A model generated the notes under the pieces. It was not told the DNA's origin. It searched no databases and saw nothing but the letters and a program-made list of their open reading frames with translations. Both the position numbers and the translations under genes were made by a program. Below, in pieces: positions 1 to 10,900 of a stretch of 43,247 nt of DNA; the first letter of the stretch is position 1; each line of letters starts with the position of its first letter. The DNA comes from Clostridiales bacterium (lineage in GTDB: Bacteria > Bacillota > Clostridia > Peptostreptococcales > Acidaminobacteraceae), in contig JAIOSU010000161.1 of NCBI GenBank assembly GCA_021107455.1, positions 1-43,247 on the forward strand, given 5' to 3'.

Positions 1-336
1 CTTGGATTCTGTCAGTATTATATTGCTGAGGACACACTCTATTTCATGTATTGTGGAATCAATTATGAACTGCTGAAAACCTATGACACATATTTGAATA
101 TGCTTTTTGTCATCATCAGAAGGGGAATTGAGGCAGGGGTCAAGACAATCGATCTCGGTCAAACTACCGAGACCATCAAGCAAAAGCTGGGAGGCAAATT
201 GAAGCCACTATATATATGTCATTATCACAAGAATCCGTTGGTCAGAAGTCTCATGAAAAAAGCCATGCCAGTTCTGGGTTACACAGCACCGACTGTACAA
301 TATCACGTTTTTAAAAATGAAGGGGACCCATCATGA
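1..336 (+). CDS. GNAT/FemAB-like (Acetyltransf_6 type) acyltransferase, C-terminal fragment truncated by window edge
   Basis: Frame 1 is open from base 1 to TGA at 334-336; '...GIEAGVKTIDLGQTTETIKQKLGGKLKPLYICHYHKNPLVR' resembles the C-terminus of FemAB/BioF2-like GNAT proteins; ATGA overlap with next gene. Confidence 0.6.
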   Translation, partial: LGFCQYYIAEDTLYFMYCGINYELLKTYDTYLNMLFVIIRRGIEAGVKTIDLGQTTETIKQKLGGKLKPLYICHYHKNPLVRSLMKKAMPVLGYTAPTVQYHVFKNEGDPS

Positions 337-929
337 GTATTTGGAATCTGTATGAAAAGACCTATGAAGGACTTTGGGTCCAGCATATATCGCTTAGACC
401 GACAAGAAAAGCGGTCATCAGGGCGATCTCCAGACTGCATTTGCCAGAGAACACACTTCTGGATATGAGCTGTGGTACGGGTCAACTGCTTGATGATCTG
501 AAAAACGAATTGCCTGAACTTAAATGTATGGGTGTGGAGCCGTCATTAATGAGACGCACTGCTGTCTCCAAAGGTCATATGGTTATAGAAAGCGATGTGG
601 AAAGTTTCAAGTCCTCAGAAAAATTTGGATGTATCGTGTGTACTCACGCATTTCCATATTTCTCGGATCAGATTGATGCCGTTTCCAGATTTTCAGAGCA
701 TACGCATCCAGGCGGGTACTTGATCATCGCTCATGCCGAGACCAAAACCATTTATGATGGCTTGATGTTGATGTTTGTGAAACTGACCACTTCAAAAGCG
801 AAGTATCCGGCTCCTTCAAAGATGATTGAGCTTTTGGAACCTTATTATAAAATATGTGAAGTTGTAAAAATCAATGCTTGGTACGTTCCGAGCATCACGA
901 TGTATGTCGCACGAAAAGGTGAGTTATGA
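333..929 (+). CDS. class I SAM-dependent methyltransferase
   Basis: Motif I-like 'LLDMSCGTGQLLDDL'; ATGA overlaps at both ends. Confidence 0.8.
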   Translation: MSIWNLYEKTYEGLWVQHISLRPTRKAVIRAISRLHLPENTLLDMSCGTGQLLDDLKNELPELKCMGVEPSLMRRTAVSKGHMVIESDVESFKSSEKFGCIVCTHAFPYFSDQIDAVSRFSEHTHPGGYLIIAHAETKTIYDGLMLMFVKLTTSKAKYPAPSKMIELLEPYYKICEVVKINAWYVPSITMYVARKGEL

Positions 930-2254
930 AAATTGTCTTATTGCGCCCAAAACCGGATTCAGAGACCATTGGACTTCAGCATGTCATGATTTGTGAGCCG
1001 CTTGAACTTGAGTATGTAGGGGCAGTTCTTGAAAAAGATCATCAAGTGGTACTCTATGATATGATTCTTGAAAAAAAGAGCATTGAAGAAATCATTGCTA
1101 TTGAAACGCCGGACATGGTGTGCATGACCGGTTACATTTCACATGTGAATATCCTGATGGATTACAGCAGTAGGATCAAGCAAATCAATGATAGAATCCT
1201 TACTGTGGTAGGGGGCGTACATGCTGAGGTCATTCCGGAGGATTTTGAGAAAGGTTCGTTTGACTACATTATTTCTGCCAAGCCACTGGATCATATCGTA
1301 TCCATAGCAAATGGCACCACATTCCCGCGGATCATCAATGCAGATAAATCGAGAACATTTGAGTACCCTCATCCCGCAAGACATCTAGTCGACCGTTACA
1401 GGAAAGACTACTATTACATGTTTCACAATCCGTGCAGTCTGATCAAGACTTCTTTTGGCTGTCCCTACAATTGCTCATTTTGCTTTTGTAAGGCCATAAC
1501 GGACGGAAAATATTTCACAAGGCGTATAGAAGATGTCGTTGAGGAGCTAAAAACGATTGATGATGAGGAAATCTATATTGTAGATGACGATTTCCTTTAT
1601 GATGAAAAGCGTTTGACAGAATTTTGTGATGAGGTTGAAGCGCATGACATCCACAAGAGATACCTGGTATACGGAAGAGCGGATTTTGTCGCCAAGCATC
1701 CGGAAATGATGAAAAGACTTAAAGCCATTGGTCTTCGCGCAGTGATTGTCGGGCTGGAATCTTATTCCAATAAAGACCTGGACAGTTACAACAAGAGCAG
1801 CCAAATCGGTGTGAGCATCGCTTGCATAAATATGCTTAACGCACTGGATATCGAATGTTATGGGACCTTTATCATTGGGCTGGACTGGAAAACTTCGGAT
1901 TTCAAGTCGCTTAGACGCTTCATTGTTCAGACTGGAATCCAGTTTGTAAATCTTCAGCCTTTGACGCCAATGCCGGGAACCAGACTTTATGAAAGTACCA
2001 GGAAAGACTGGATTGTAGGAGCGGATGATTTCGCAAAATGGGATATGGCCCATTTGGTGCTTCATCCTGAGCATCTATCCATCAGGCGGTATTATTTTGA
2101 AATCGTCAAACTGTATTATCAAGTGACACTCAGACCGTTGGTGGTTCGAAGGGCGCTCGGAAAATACCCTCTCAAAGAGAACATCAAATTGACCATTGGC
2201 GCGAACAAAGTGATGTGGCAATATATCAAAAGAATAATCAAGGGGCAACCATGA
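926..2254 (+). CDS. B12-binding domain radical SAM protein (1 of 4)
   Basis: N-terminal B12-binding-like Rossmann region (VVGGVHAEVIPE), CxxxCxxC 'CPYNCSFC', TIM-barrel features 'PMPGTRLYE'. Confidence 0.88.
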   Translation: MKIVLLRPKPDSETIGLQHVMICEPLELEYVGAVLEKDHQVVLYDMILEKKSIEEIIAIETPDMVCMTGYISHVNILMDYSSRIKQINDRILTVVGGVHAEVIPEDFEKGSFDYIISAKPLDHIVSIANGTTFPRIINADKSRTFEYPHPARHLVDRYRKDYYYMFHNPCSLIKTSFGCPYNCSFCFCKAITDGKYFTRRIEDVVEELKTIDDEEIYIVDDDFLYDEKRLTEFCDEVEAHDIHKRYLVYGRADFVAKHPEMMKRLKAIGLRAVIVGLESYSNKDLDSYNKSSQIGVSIACINMLNALDIECYGTFIIGLDWKTSDFKSLRRFIVQTGIQFVNLQPLTPMPGTRLYESTRKDWIVGADDFAKWDMAHLVLHPEHLSIRRYYFEIVKLYYQVTLRPLVVRRALGKYPLKENIKLTIGANKVMWQYIKRIIKGQP

Positions 2255-3570
2255 AGAAGAAAATCCTATTGATCCAACCTTCCCCATATGCACCAGATGG
2301 GAATGTGATCAAGAAAAAACGACTGAATTTTGTTGGACTCTCACTACCGCTCATTGCGGCATTGACTCCAGACAACTATGAAATGGAACTCATATATGAG
2401 ACCATAGAAGAAATACCATGGCATACGGAAGCGGAAATAGTTGGCATCTCCTCCATGGGACACGGTGTACACAGAACCATCGACATAGCAAGAGGCTTTA
2501 AGGCTCTTGGTAAGACCGTAGTCCTTGGTGGCTACATGGTCAGCCTTTTGCCTGAGGAGGGACTTAAATACGCAGATGCCGTATTTGTGGGCGATGTGGA
2601 GACCTCGTGGGGGATCTTTCTGAGTGACTATGAAACCGGATTGATCAAACCCGTTTATGACATGCCCCTTAAAAACTATTCTCCTCCACTTCCTCGATAT
2701 GAACTGATTGCAAATAAGAAAATTGGGAGTTTCCTACCTGTACAAGCCGGTAGAGGTTGCGTGAACCATTGTTCTTTTTGCTCGGTGGCATGCCTATATC
2801 AAGGGCGCTATTTAAAGAGACCTGTTGATGAGGTCATGAGAGATATAAAAGAAGTCAGGAGACTGGGGTACAAACAGTTTTTACTGCTTGATGACAATAT
2901 TTTCTCAGACCGAGTCTATACGAAAGCACTATGCGAGGCGAATAAACCCCTCAAGATGAAGTGGATGACGCAATGCACTGTGACCATAGGAGACGATGTG
3001 GAGCTGCTCAGGCTTATAAAGGACAGCGGGTGCATCGCACTCTCTTTTGGTCTTGAAAGCATCACACAGAGCAGTCTGGATGGCATGGACAAGCCTTGGG
3101 CGAAAGTCAGCGAATATGAAAGATTGATTGGGGTGGTCAGAGATGAGGGCATTCAGGTTTCCACAGAGATGGTGGTCGGAGCAGATGGTGACACACTCGA
3201 ATCCATTAAAAATACAGCCAAATTCATCAATGACCTTAAGATCGCAGTTCCACGTTTTTATATTTTGACACCAATCCCTGGAACACTTTTTTTTCATCAG
3301 ATGAGTGATGAGAATCGAATCTATAATAAGGACATCTATTCATATAACGGTGCTGAAGCTGTTCACATCCCCAAAAACATGTCACCGCAGGAACTAACGG
3401 ATGCATACTGGGCGCTTTATAAGGAGGTTTTCAGTTATAAGAACATCATAAAGCGGACGGTTTTTCAAAAGGGATTTTTCGTGAATCCACTTTTGTCAGT
3501 TTTTTATCTGTACATCAATCTTTATTATAGGTATCAGATCAATAGGGGAATCACCCCGAATATAATATAA
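2251..3570 (+). CDS. B12-binding domain radical SAM protein (2 of 4)
   Basis: ATG at 2251 overlaps the previous TGA (ATGA); 'CVNHCSFC' radical SAM motif; 'LTPIPGTLFF'. Confidence 0.88.
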   Translation: MKKKILLIQPSPYAPDGNVIKKKRLNFVGLSLPLIAALTPDNYEMELIYETIEEIPWHTEAEIVGISSMGHGVHRTIDIARGFKALGKTVVLGGYMVSLLPEEGLKYADAVFVGDVETSWGIFLSDYETGLIKPVYDMPLKNYSPPLPRYELIANKKIGSFLPVQAGRGCVNHCSFCSVACLYQGRYLKRPVDEVMRDIKEVRRLGYKQFLLLDDNIFSDRVYTKALCEANKPLKMKWMTQCTVTIGDDVELLRLIKDSGCIALSFGLESITQSSLDGMDKPWAKVSEYERLIGVVRDEGIQVSTEMVVGADGDTLESIKNTAKFINDLKIAVPRFYILTPIPGTLFFHQMSDENRIYNKDIYSYNGAEAVHIPKNMSPQELTDAYWALYKEVFSYKNIIKRTVFQKGFFVNPLLSVFYLYINLYYRYQINRGITPNII

Positions 3571-3583
3571 ATGAGGAGCGGAC

Positions 3584-4957
3584 ATGAAAATTCTTTTAGT
3601 CAGACCTTGGGTGAATAAGAACATCACAACTGTAAAGAATTACTTGTTTGGAGAACCCATGGGTCTCGAATGCTTTTCTGCGCTTTTAAAAGAGAATGGC
3701 GTGGAGGTGTTACTTGTGGATTTCATGGTGGAGACAAAAGCCGCTATTGAAACTTATCTGGAAAGTTTCAGACCGGATGCGGTCGGCATCACATCACAAT
3801 GTACTGATGTCGAGAACGTCAAAGAGATTGCAAAAGCAGTGAAACTTTATAGTCTGGCAACCCCGGTTCTGGTCGGTGGAGTTCAAGCATCCTGTTTCCC
3901 AAATGCGTTTTTTGTACCTGAAGTGGATTATGTCTTCAAGTCAACCACACGCCAAAACGTAAAAGAAGTTTTAGATGAACTTAAAGGCGGTTCAAATATC
4001 GAGCAAATCGAAGGTATATATAAAAAATCACTAGATTATATCAATGAAGGTGAATTTTGCTACAACGAATATGTCGTTCCCGATCGCAGCAGCACTGAAA
4101 AATACCGTAAATCCTACAAATATGTTGGATATCAACCCTGTGCCATAGTTCAAACCTCCTATGGATGTAGAAACAGATGCACATTTTGTATACGCTGGAA
4201 AATTGAGGGTGGGGAGCTTAGAGAAGTGCCAATCGAAGAAATTGTCGATCAGATTGCCGCTCTAAGTGAGCCTTATGTGATGATTTGTGACAATGATTTT
4301 CTGATCAATGCATCAAGACTTTTATCCTTTTGTGACTTGCTTGAAGCCAAAGGTGTCAGAAAGGAATTCATTTGCTATGGTAGTGTGAACAGCATTCTGG
4401 AAAAACCGGAACTGATGTCCAGACTGAGGAGTAATGGTCTGGTGGCAGTCATCGTGGGTTATGAAGCCTTCGAGGACAAGCAATTGTCGATTTACAACAA
4501 GGCATCTACCATAGATGACAATGAGAAGGCGACGAAGGTTCTCAAAGCAAATGGCATCGCATGTTGGGGGTCGTTCATCTTACACCCGGACTGGACCAAG
4601 AAAGATTTCAAAAAACTATTGGATTATCTGGATTTTCTGAAACCTGAACTCGCCACTTTTTCTCCTCTGGTTCCACATCCCATGACGCCACTGTATGAAA
4701 CGTATAAGGACCGCCTGCTTTATGATGCGGATGACTATGACAAATGGAATTTTGGAGACGTGCTAATTCGTCCATCCAAGATGAGTCTCAAGGCTTACTA
4801 CTGGGAAGTACTTAAGCTCAGTCTCAAAATCAATGGAAATTTATATAGTGTAAAGTATACTTTAAAAGCATTTCCCATAGCAAACACCTTGAAAATGATT
4901 ACAGGATTCAATACTTTGTTTGCCATCTACATTAAAAACATGCTGACGAGGCGATAA
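3584..4957 (+). CDS. B12-binding domain radical SAM protein (3 of 4)
   Basis: 'CRNRCTFC' motif; 'VGGVQASCFPNAF' B12-binding-like region; RBS gaggagcgg. Confidence 0.88.
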   Translation: MKILLVRPWVNKNITTVKNYLFGEPMGLECFSALLKENGVEVLLVDFMVETKAAIETYLESFRPDAVGITSQCTDVENVKEIAKAVKLYSLATPVLVGGVQASCFPNAFFVPEVDYVFKSTTRQNVKEVLDELKGGSNIEQIEGIYKKSLDYINEGEFCYNEYVVPDRSSTEKYRKSYKYVGYQPCAIVQTSYGCRNRCTFCIRWKIEGGELREVPIEEIVDQIAALSEPYVMICDNDFLINASRLLSFCDLLEAKGVRKEFICYGSVNSILEKPELMSRLRSNGLVAVIVGYEAFEDKQLSIYNKASTIDDNEKATKVLKANGIACWGSFILHPDWTKKDFKKLLDYLDFLKPELATFSPLVPHPMTPLYETYKDRLLYDADDYDKWNFGDVLIRPSKMSLKAYYWEVLKLSLKINGNLYSVKYTLKAFPIANTLKMITGFNTLFAIYIKNMLTRR

Positions 4958-4958
4958 G

Positions 4959-6257
4959 ATGAAAGTACTTTTAGTGAGACCTGAAATCCCCAATCTATTC
5001 AAATATGCGAATTTGATCACTAGTGAACCCCTTGAGCTGGAGTACCTTTATACAGAAATCATAGCCATTGGACATACTGCGATGATTTTTGATGGTGTAT
5101 TTGAAAAAAAGGAATATTCAAAAGTTCTAGAAGAATTTGGTCCCGATTTGGTTGCCATCACGGGGTACATCACTCAAGAGAATCTGATGAAAACCTATGC
5201 GATCGAGGCCAAAAGACACAATCCACACGTTTTGACTATGATGGGTGGTGTTCATGTACAGCTCAATCCCGACAGGTTCAAAGTGACTGGAGTCGATTAT
5301 ATTTTCCGAAGTGAATCCATGAAGTCTTTTAGTGAATTTATGGATGCAATTGCATGTGGAAAAACTACTTTTGAACCTATTAATGGGTTGATGCATAAAG
5401 ATAGGGATGATTGGATAGAAAATGCTCTATTACCATCGGAAATCAATGAATTACGGATTCCTGACCGTTCACATTTTTATGCCCATATGGAATGGTACAA
5501 TTATTTGGATCTAGGCTCTGTGGCAACTATAAAAACTTCATTCTCATGTCCTCACAACTGTAACTTTTGTTACTGTACAAATCTTGGTGGTGGGGTTTAT
5601 AATGCAAGAAATCTAGACCTTGTGATAGAGGAGCTAGAGGGACTTAAAACCGACAATATATTGATTGTGGATGATGATTTTCTCGCAGATATAAGTCGAA
5701 CTCAGCAGTTCGTGAGAAGGGTCAAAAAATCCGGACTGAAAAAAAACTATATCTGCTATGCCAGAGCGGATGCTGTCGCTGAAAATCTTGAGTTGATCAA
5801 AGATATGGCAGAGATAGGCTTCAAATATTTCATTGTGGGGCTTGAAGCCATAACGGATGTGGACCTTAAAAGTTATGACAAAATGACAACCGAGAACATC
5901 AACCGCAGATGCATAGAGAATATACACGCTGCAAGCGCCGAGGTTATTGCGCTTATGATGATTTCAAATAGAGCAGTTAGAGATGATTTCAAAGATCTGT
6001 ACAAATGGGCAAAAAAAAATAAACTCATTTATACGACTGTGTCCATTTTCACACCAATACCGGGAACTCCTCTTTATGAAATCCATAAAGAGGAGATCAC
6101 CAGCAAGAAGATTGAGCACTGGGATTTTCTGCATTTGGTACTGAAGCCGAAAAACATGAACAAGTTTCAGTTCTATTTTCATTTTGTACTATTATCTTAT
6201 AAGCTCTATAGACTAGGTAAACAATCCGGTGGTTTCCAGTTTACAAGAAAAATATAA
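4959..6257 (+). CDS. B12-binding domain radical SAM protein (4 of 4)
   Basis: 'CPHNCNFC' motif; 'MGGVHVQLNPDRF'; 'FTPIPGTPLYE'; starts immediately after previous stop. Confidence 0.88.
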   Translation: MKVLLVRPEIPNLFKYANLITSEPLELEYLYTEIIAIGHTAMIFDGVFEKKEYSKVLEEFGPDLVAITGYITQENLMKTYAIEAKRHNPHVLTMMGGVHVQLNPDRFKVTGVDYIFRSESMKSFSEFMDAIACGKTTFEPINGLMHKDRDDWIENALLPSEINELRIPDRSHFYAHMEWYNYLDLGSVATIKTSFSCPHNCNFCYCTNLGGGVYNARNLDLVIEELEGLKTDNILIVDDDFLADISRTQQFVRRVKKSGLKKNYICYARADAVAENLELIKDMAEIGFKYFIVGLEAITDVDLKSYDKMTTENINRRCIENIHAASAEVIALMMISNRAVRDDFKDLYKWAKKNKLIYTTVSIFTPIPGTPLYEIHKEEITSKKIEHWDFLHLVLKPKNMNKFQFYFHFVLLSYKLYRLGKQSGGFQFTRKI

Positions 6258-6303
6258 AAAGTGATCCGATTATCTAGATTTCTAGAGTTTCTGATCACTT
6301 TTA
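6256..6303. terminator. bidirectional intrinsic terminator between convergent genes
   Basis: AAAAGTGATC ... GATCACTTTT inverted repeat with flanking A/T tracts. Confidence 0.7.
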
Positions 6304-6311
6304 TTATTTTA

Positions 6312-7856
6312 CTATATTTTGCTAGATCGTTCCTTGAGTTCATAGAGGTCGATTCTACGATTCTTAAGAAGTGTGACTGTTCCGGAATGCCTTGAACGTT
6401 TGAGCAATTCGAGGTCGACATCCCCAACGATTACTGTTTCGATGTTCGGTGTACATTCCGCCATGATCCCATCTCTTGGAAATGAAAAATCTGAAGGTGT
6501 GAAAATTGCAGACTGAGCATATTGGATATCCATGTTCTCAACATGGGTCAGATTGCCGACAGTGCCTGCAATAACCGTATACACCTGATTCTCAACAGCT
6601 CTCGCCTGAGCACAGTATCTAACTCGCATATACCCTTGACGCTCATCCGTACAAAATGGAGTAAATATGATGTTTGCGCCTTTTTCAGTAACGATTCTGG
6701 CAAGTTCAGGGAATTCAATATCATAACAAATCAAAATTGATATTTTTCCACAATCCGTATCAAAGACTTTTATGGAATCGCCAGTAGTGATGCCCCACCA
6801 TTGCTGTTCATTTGGTGTGATATGAAGTTTGTACTGTTTGTCAATAGTGCCATCTCTTCGGAAAAGATAGGCGATGTTATAGATTTGTCCACCTTCTTCA
6901 ACGAAATGGGAACCCCCGATGATATTGACATTATATTTGACTGCGAAATCCGTAAAAATCTGAATGTATTGTTCAGTAAATGTAGTCAACATCTTTATGG
7001 ATTGTGACGGAGTATCCTGATCCATGAATGATAGCAACTGAGTTGTGAAGATTTCCGGAAACACCACAAAGTCGGATTTGTAGTTGGATGCGACATCCAC
7101 ATAATACTCGCATTGATGTGAAAACTCCTCAAAGGAGTCAATTTTTTTCATCATATATTGGATCACACAGATTCTTACAGGCATTGCCGTTTTAAAATGT
7201 TGCTTGCCTTTGGACTGATATTCAATGTTGTTCCATTCCATCAATGTTGCATATTGAAGGGAAGCTTTGTCATCAGGCATGTATTTTTTCATGACCCGTT
7301 TCAAAACGAATCCGCTTTTAAGCTGGAAGGAAAGGATTGGATCATAGATATTGAGTGCGGTAACTTCGCGGACATATTCCTTGGGACTCATTTTATCTGC
7401 ATAGTCCTTGTACCCTGGAATCCTACCACCGATGACTATACTCTTCAGGTTCAACTCTTGAACCAATTCTTTTCGTGCTTCATACAGTCTTCTACCGATT
7501 TTCATATTTCTGTAATCGGGATGAACCATGATTTCAATACCATAAAGGTTGTATCCGTCAGGATTGTGGTTTGTGATGTAGCCGTTATCTGTAATCTCAT
7601 CCCAAGAGTGTTGATCGTTATATTCATCAAAGTTGATGATTAAGCTGGAACTTGATCCAATAATCTCACCATCGTACTCCACACAAATCTGTCCTTCGGG
7701 AAAAATCGAATGATGGCTTTCAAGTTGTGAGAGTTTCCATAGCTCCATATTTTTGAAACATTTTTTTTGAAGTTCTATTATGGATTGAAAATCCTCTCTT
7801 CTTATCTGACGTATTATTATTTTCTTTTCAAATTTCGATAAATCAATGTTTCCCAT
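6312..7856 (-). CDS. bifunctional GNAT N-acetyltransferase / carbon-nitrogen hydrolase (nitrilase superfamily)
   Basis: N-terminal GNAT 'GIEIMVHPDYRNMKIGRRLYEARKEL'; C-terminal nitrilase with Glu ('FPEIF'), Lys ('YKLHITPNEQQWWG') and Cys ('ISILICYDIEFPE'); start at MGNIDLS supported by RBS AAAGGGG. Confidence 0.88.
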   Translation of the reverse strand: MGNIDLSKFEKKIIIRQIRREDFQSIIELQKKCFKNMELWKLSQLESHHSIFPEGQICVEYDGEIIGSSSSLIINFDEYNDQHSWDEITDNGYITNHNPDGYNLYGIEIMVHPDYRNMKIGRRLYEARKELVQELNLKSIVIGGRIPGYKDYADKMSPKEYVREVTALNIYDPILSFQLKSGFVLKRVMKKYMPDDKASLQYATLMEWNNIEYQSKGKQHFKTAMPVRICVIQYMMKKIDSFEEFSHQCEYYVDVASNYKSDFVVFPEIFTTQLLSFMDQDTPSQSIKMLTTFTEQYIQIFTDFAVKYNVNIIGGSHFVEEGGQIYNIAYLFRRDGTIDKQYKLHITPNEQQWWGITTGDSIKVFDTDCGKISILICYDIEFPELARIVTEKGANIIFTPFCTDERQGYMRVRYCAQARAVENQVYTVIAGTVGNLTHVENMDIQYAQSAIFTPSDFSFPRDGIMAECTPNIETVIVGDVDLELLKRSRHSGTVTLLKNRRIDLYELKERSSKI

Positions 7857-7985
7857 ATTAACCCCTTTCAAATAGTTCATATGAGCATGTTTACCCAATT
7901 TTTAGGCATAATACCCACTTGATTTAAGAGCGGACAAGAAGTATAATTGTTAAAATAAATTAATAAATCTAAAATAGGAGGCGTT

Positions 7986-10900
7986 ATGACCATAAGAAAA
8001 CAACTGGGGATAGAGTTCGGAAATATTGATCCGACCACAACAAGTGAAGATAGGATCAAATATATAAATTTCAAATTGGCATCTCTTGGCTTACCGATTT
8101 ATAAATCCAAAAATGTTGATAATGCATCCGGTTCTTATTTCATTGATCTCTTTGATGACATCATCAAGGACTATAAAGAAAAGACCAGAATGGTGGATAT
8201 TCATGAAGTCGGGATTAACAAAAGAATCAATCAGTTTTTTGAGAACTATTTCAGTGAACTCGATGACGTACCAAAAGTGGTTGAAGATTATTTCACACTG
8301 GATCATTATGGACTCGCAAGAGAAATGTCACTCCCCCCTGAGGGCAGTACCTTCTTCAATGAGTACATCAGTAGTTACAGGATTAAACAGGGGGTCCTGA
8401 ACAACCCAAAAAATGACAGGCGAACAACGAAAGGCTCTTTCCATATAGCTGAAGGAGGCCTTCCAATCCCATACGACAAAAAAGCTGTTCCCAAGGAGGT
8501 ATTTCTCAAATTATATAATGAAGCAATCAATCCGCCCGAATCTCTCAAAGTCCTCCCTTTTACATCAGAACAAAGTGAGCCTGCGAGAACTTTTGTCTCT
8601 TTGATGCTCAAGCCTATAGTGTCTCCGAAGGTGCCTGGAGTATTGGATGAAAAGACTATGGAGGTTCTCTTCATAGCGCCTGGAAGTCTCGTATCCAACC
8701 TGGATTTTGTCGAGTCTGTATTTGGGAATGCCGGTGATCCGAGTTATCACAGCAATGATGCCGGACTTGATCTGGACGGATGGTCTGGCCATACAGGATT
8801 CATATTACTCGCTCCTCATCTGAGTAAAATGAAAAAAATCGACCTAGGACTTCCACATTATGATATGGCAACGGAAAGACAGAGAAGAGATGGCATGTGT
8901 TATAAAGATGAGAGTGAACTTTATAATGAAGGCCAAGCGTTTAAATTGACGTGTCGTGACAAAAGTGGAGTTGCTGTGACTTTAATCGCTGATAATTACT
9001 TCGGTTATTCCAAAAAAGAAATCAAAACCCAAATCAGTTTTGCTGCCAATCTTCTGGGCAATGTCGAAGAAGAACACGCCGGTGGAACAATTGCATATCC
9101 TCAAAAAAATCTTGGTGAGAACTACACCGCCAAAGAGGACAAAAGTGTCTCCGGGTACACTTTTGATGCAGTCATTAAAGAATTTGGAGACATGATGGAT
9201 CTTCATGATGATTATTATGGAGTGGACAAAAACAACAAGCAAATCATATACCTCCCTGAGAATGTGGAGATCGATCTCCATAAGACTGAAATCAAATGGT
9301 ATTATCAGAGCCGCGAAATAACATTAAAACTATCTCCAGCAAATATATATATCCTTCCAAACGGTGAAAAGATCCATATGGAAAAACATCCTGCCGCACC
9401 TGCTTGGAAAATGGTCGGAACAGCTGCTGAAGGGACATTTTGTCATAAACCATGCACCGTGTCGGGAGGAGGAAAATCAGAGATATCCAAATCCATCAGC
9501 AATTCCATAATATATGGTACTTATTATGTTCATGATCTTGCTAAAGACCTTGATAATGTAGAGCGGATTTTCAATTATGATTACAGGAAGCGTTGGAGAG
9601 ACTTTCCAAACCGCGAGAGACCATCAAGGCCTATACTGTCAATAGATAGGACACTTGGATCAGTCATCAAACTGTTGTCCCCATCACCAGCTTATACTGA
9701 TGAGTTCAATGCGTACCTTGAGGCTATTCCAAACCACGTCAAAGCACTCGTATTCATGATAAAAAGGTTTTATCGTCAGTCGTGGGGCAATGACTGGAGG
9801 AAACACTTTACTGTAGATCATATCAATGGAAAACCTGGAAATGAGATCAACTTCAACAACAGGAGAATCAGACCGAGTTATTTGAGAGTCGGTTTTGAAA
9901 ATGACGATGCATGGCGAATTTTCAAACTCAGAATTGACTTCATGCCTAGTGAAAAGATCCAAATGGAAGATGATGTCACAGCTTCGGTTCTTATACCATC
10001 GAGACAATTGTCACATCTCAATCCACAATATACCAATGGCAGTTACAAGTTCTCCACCAATTGTGAGTATAGATTTTTCCAAAGACCGGATGAGGCTATC
10101 AACAAAGGGTACGACAAACAAGCGGAAAGAGATCTTTCCAGTAAAAATCTTTTCGCAACAAATTATCAACCGCTGACAAAGACTGATGTTAAAGCCATAC
10201 AGGATGATGTTATGGGGTACATTGATTATACTCAACCTGTGAGAACTCATATAGAAGAATTCCTCGCAGGGGATGACGAGTATTGCGTGGTTTCATCAGA
10301 ACCTAGAATCGTTGACGGCAAACCGAGCAAGAATCCAAGATATCTGGAACACCGATCGGATTACATCGATCCTCTCAAAACTTATGTTTCTCATATGGGA
10401 GTAAGACTTGCGAGGAAAATACCTTTGGATAAGCCCGTTTTGATGCCAGTGAATGCGATTCTTGCTGGAAGAAGAAATAATCCGCCTGGGATGGAAGGCG
10501 ACAAGAAAATATTGCCACTAAGTGTGTATAACCCAATTCATTATCAGGAATTGCCAGAGCTTTTCATGGATTTCATCAGCAGTTTGACTGGAAAGTCTCC
10601 TTCTACGACAGGTGCTGGTTCAGAAGGTGCACTCACAAAAGCCCCATTCAATATGTTGTTACCGATCCACGATGTCAATAACGCCCTGCTTTCCTATATA
10701 TTGGGTGACTATGCAGTTTTCACAACACCCGCAGGCCACATTGGCGCTGGTGTGAAAGTCGATCATGACATTTCAATTTTGGTGCCGGAAATCTGGTCTA
10801 GATTGTCTGAAGAGGAGCGTAGGCCAGAGAACTTGATCCAAGAAGGCGCATTTGAGAAAATAAAGGATTTCACATATGAAGGAATTCATGTCCCTGCCAG

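Noticed and set aside
1547-2074. Antisense ORF of 175 aa
   Set aside because: Lies entirely opposite the first radical SAM gene, with no recognisable domain; treated as a shadow ORF.
7158-7643. 161-aa plus-strand ORF
   Set aside because: Antisense to the well-supported GNAT-nitrilase gene; no domain recognised.
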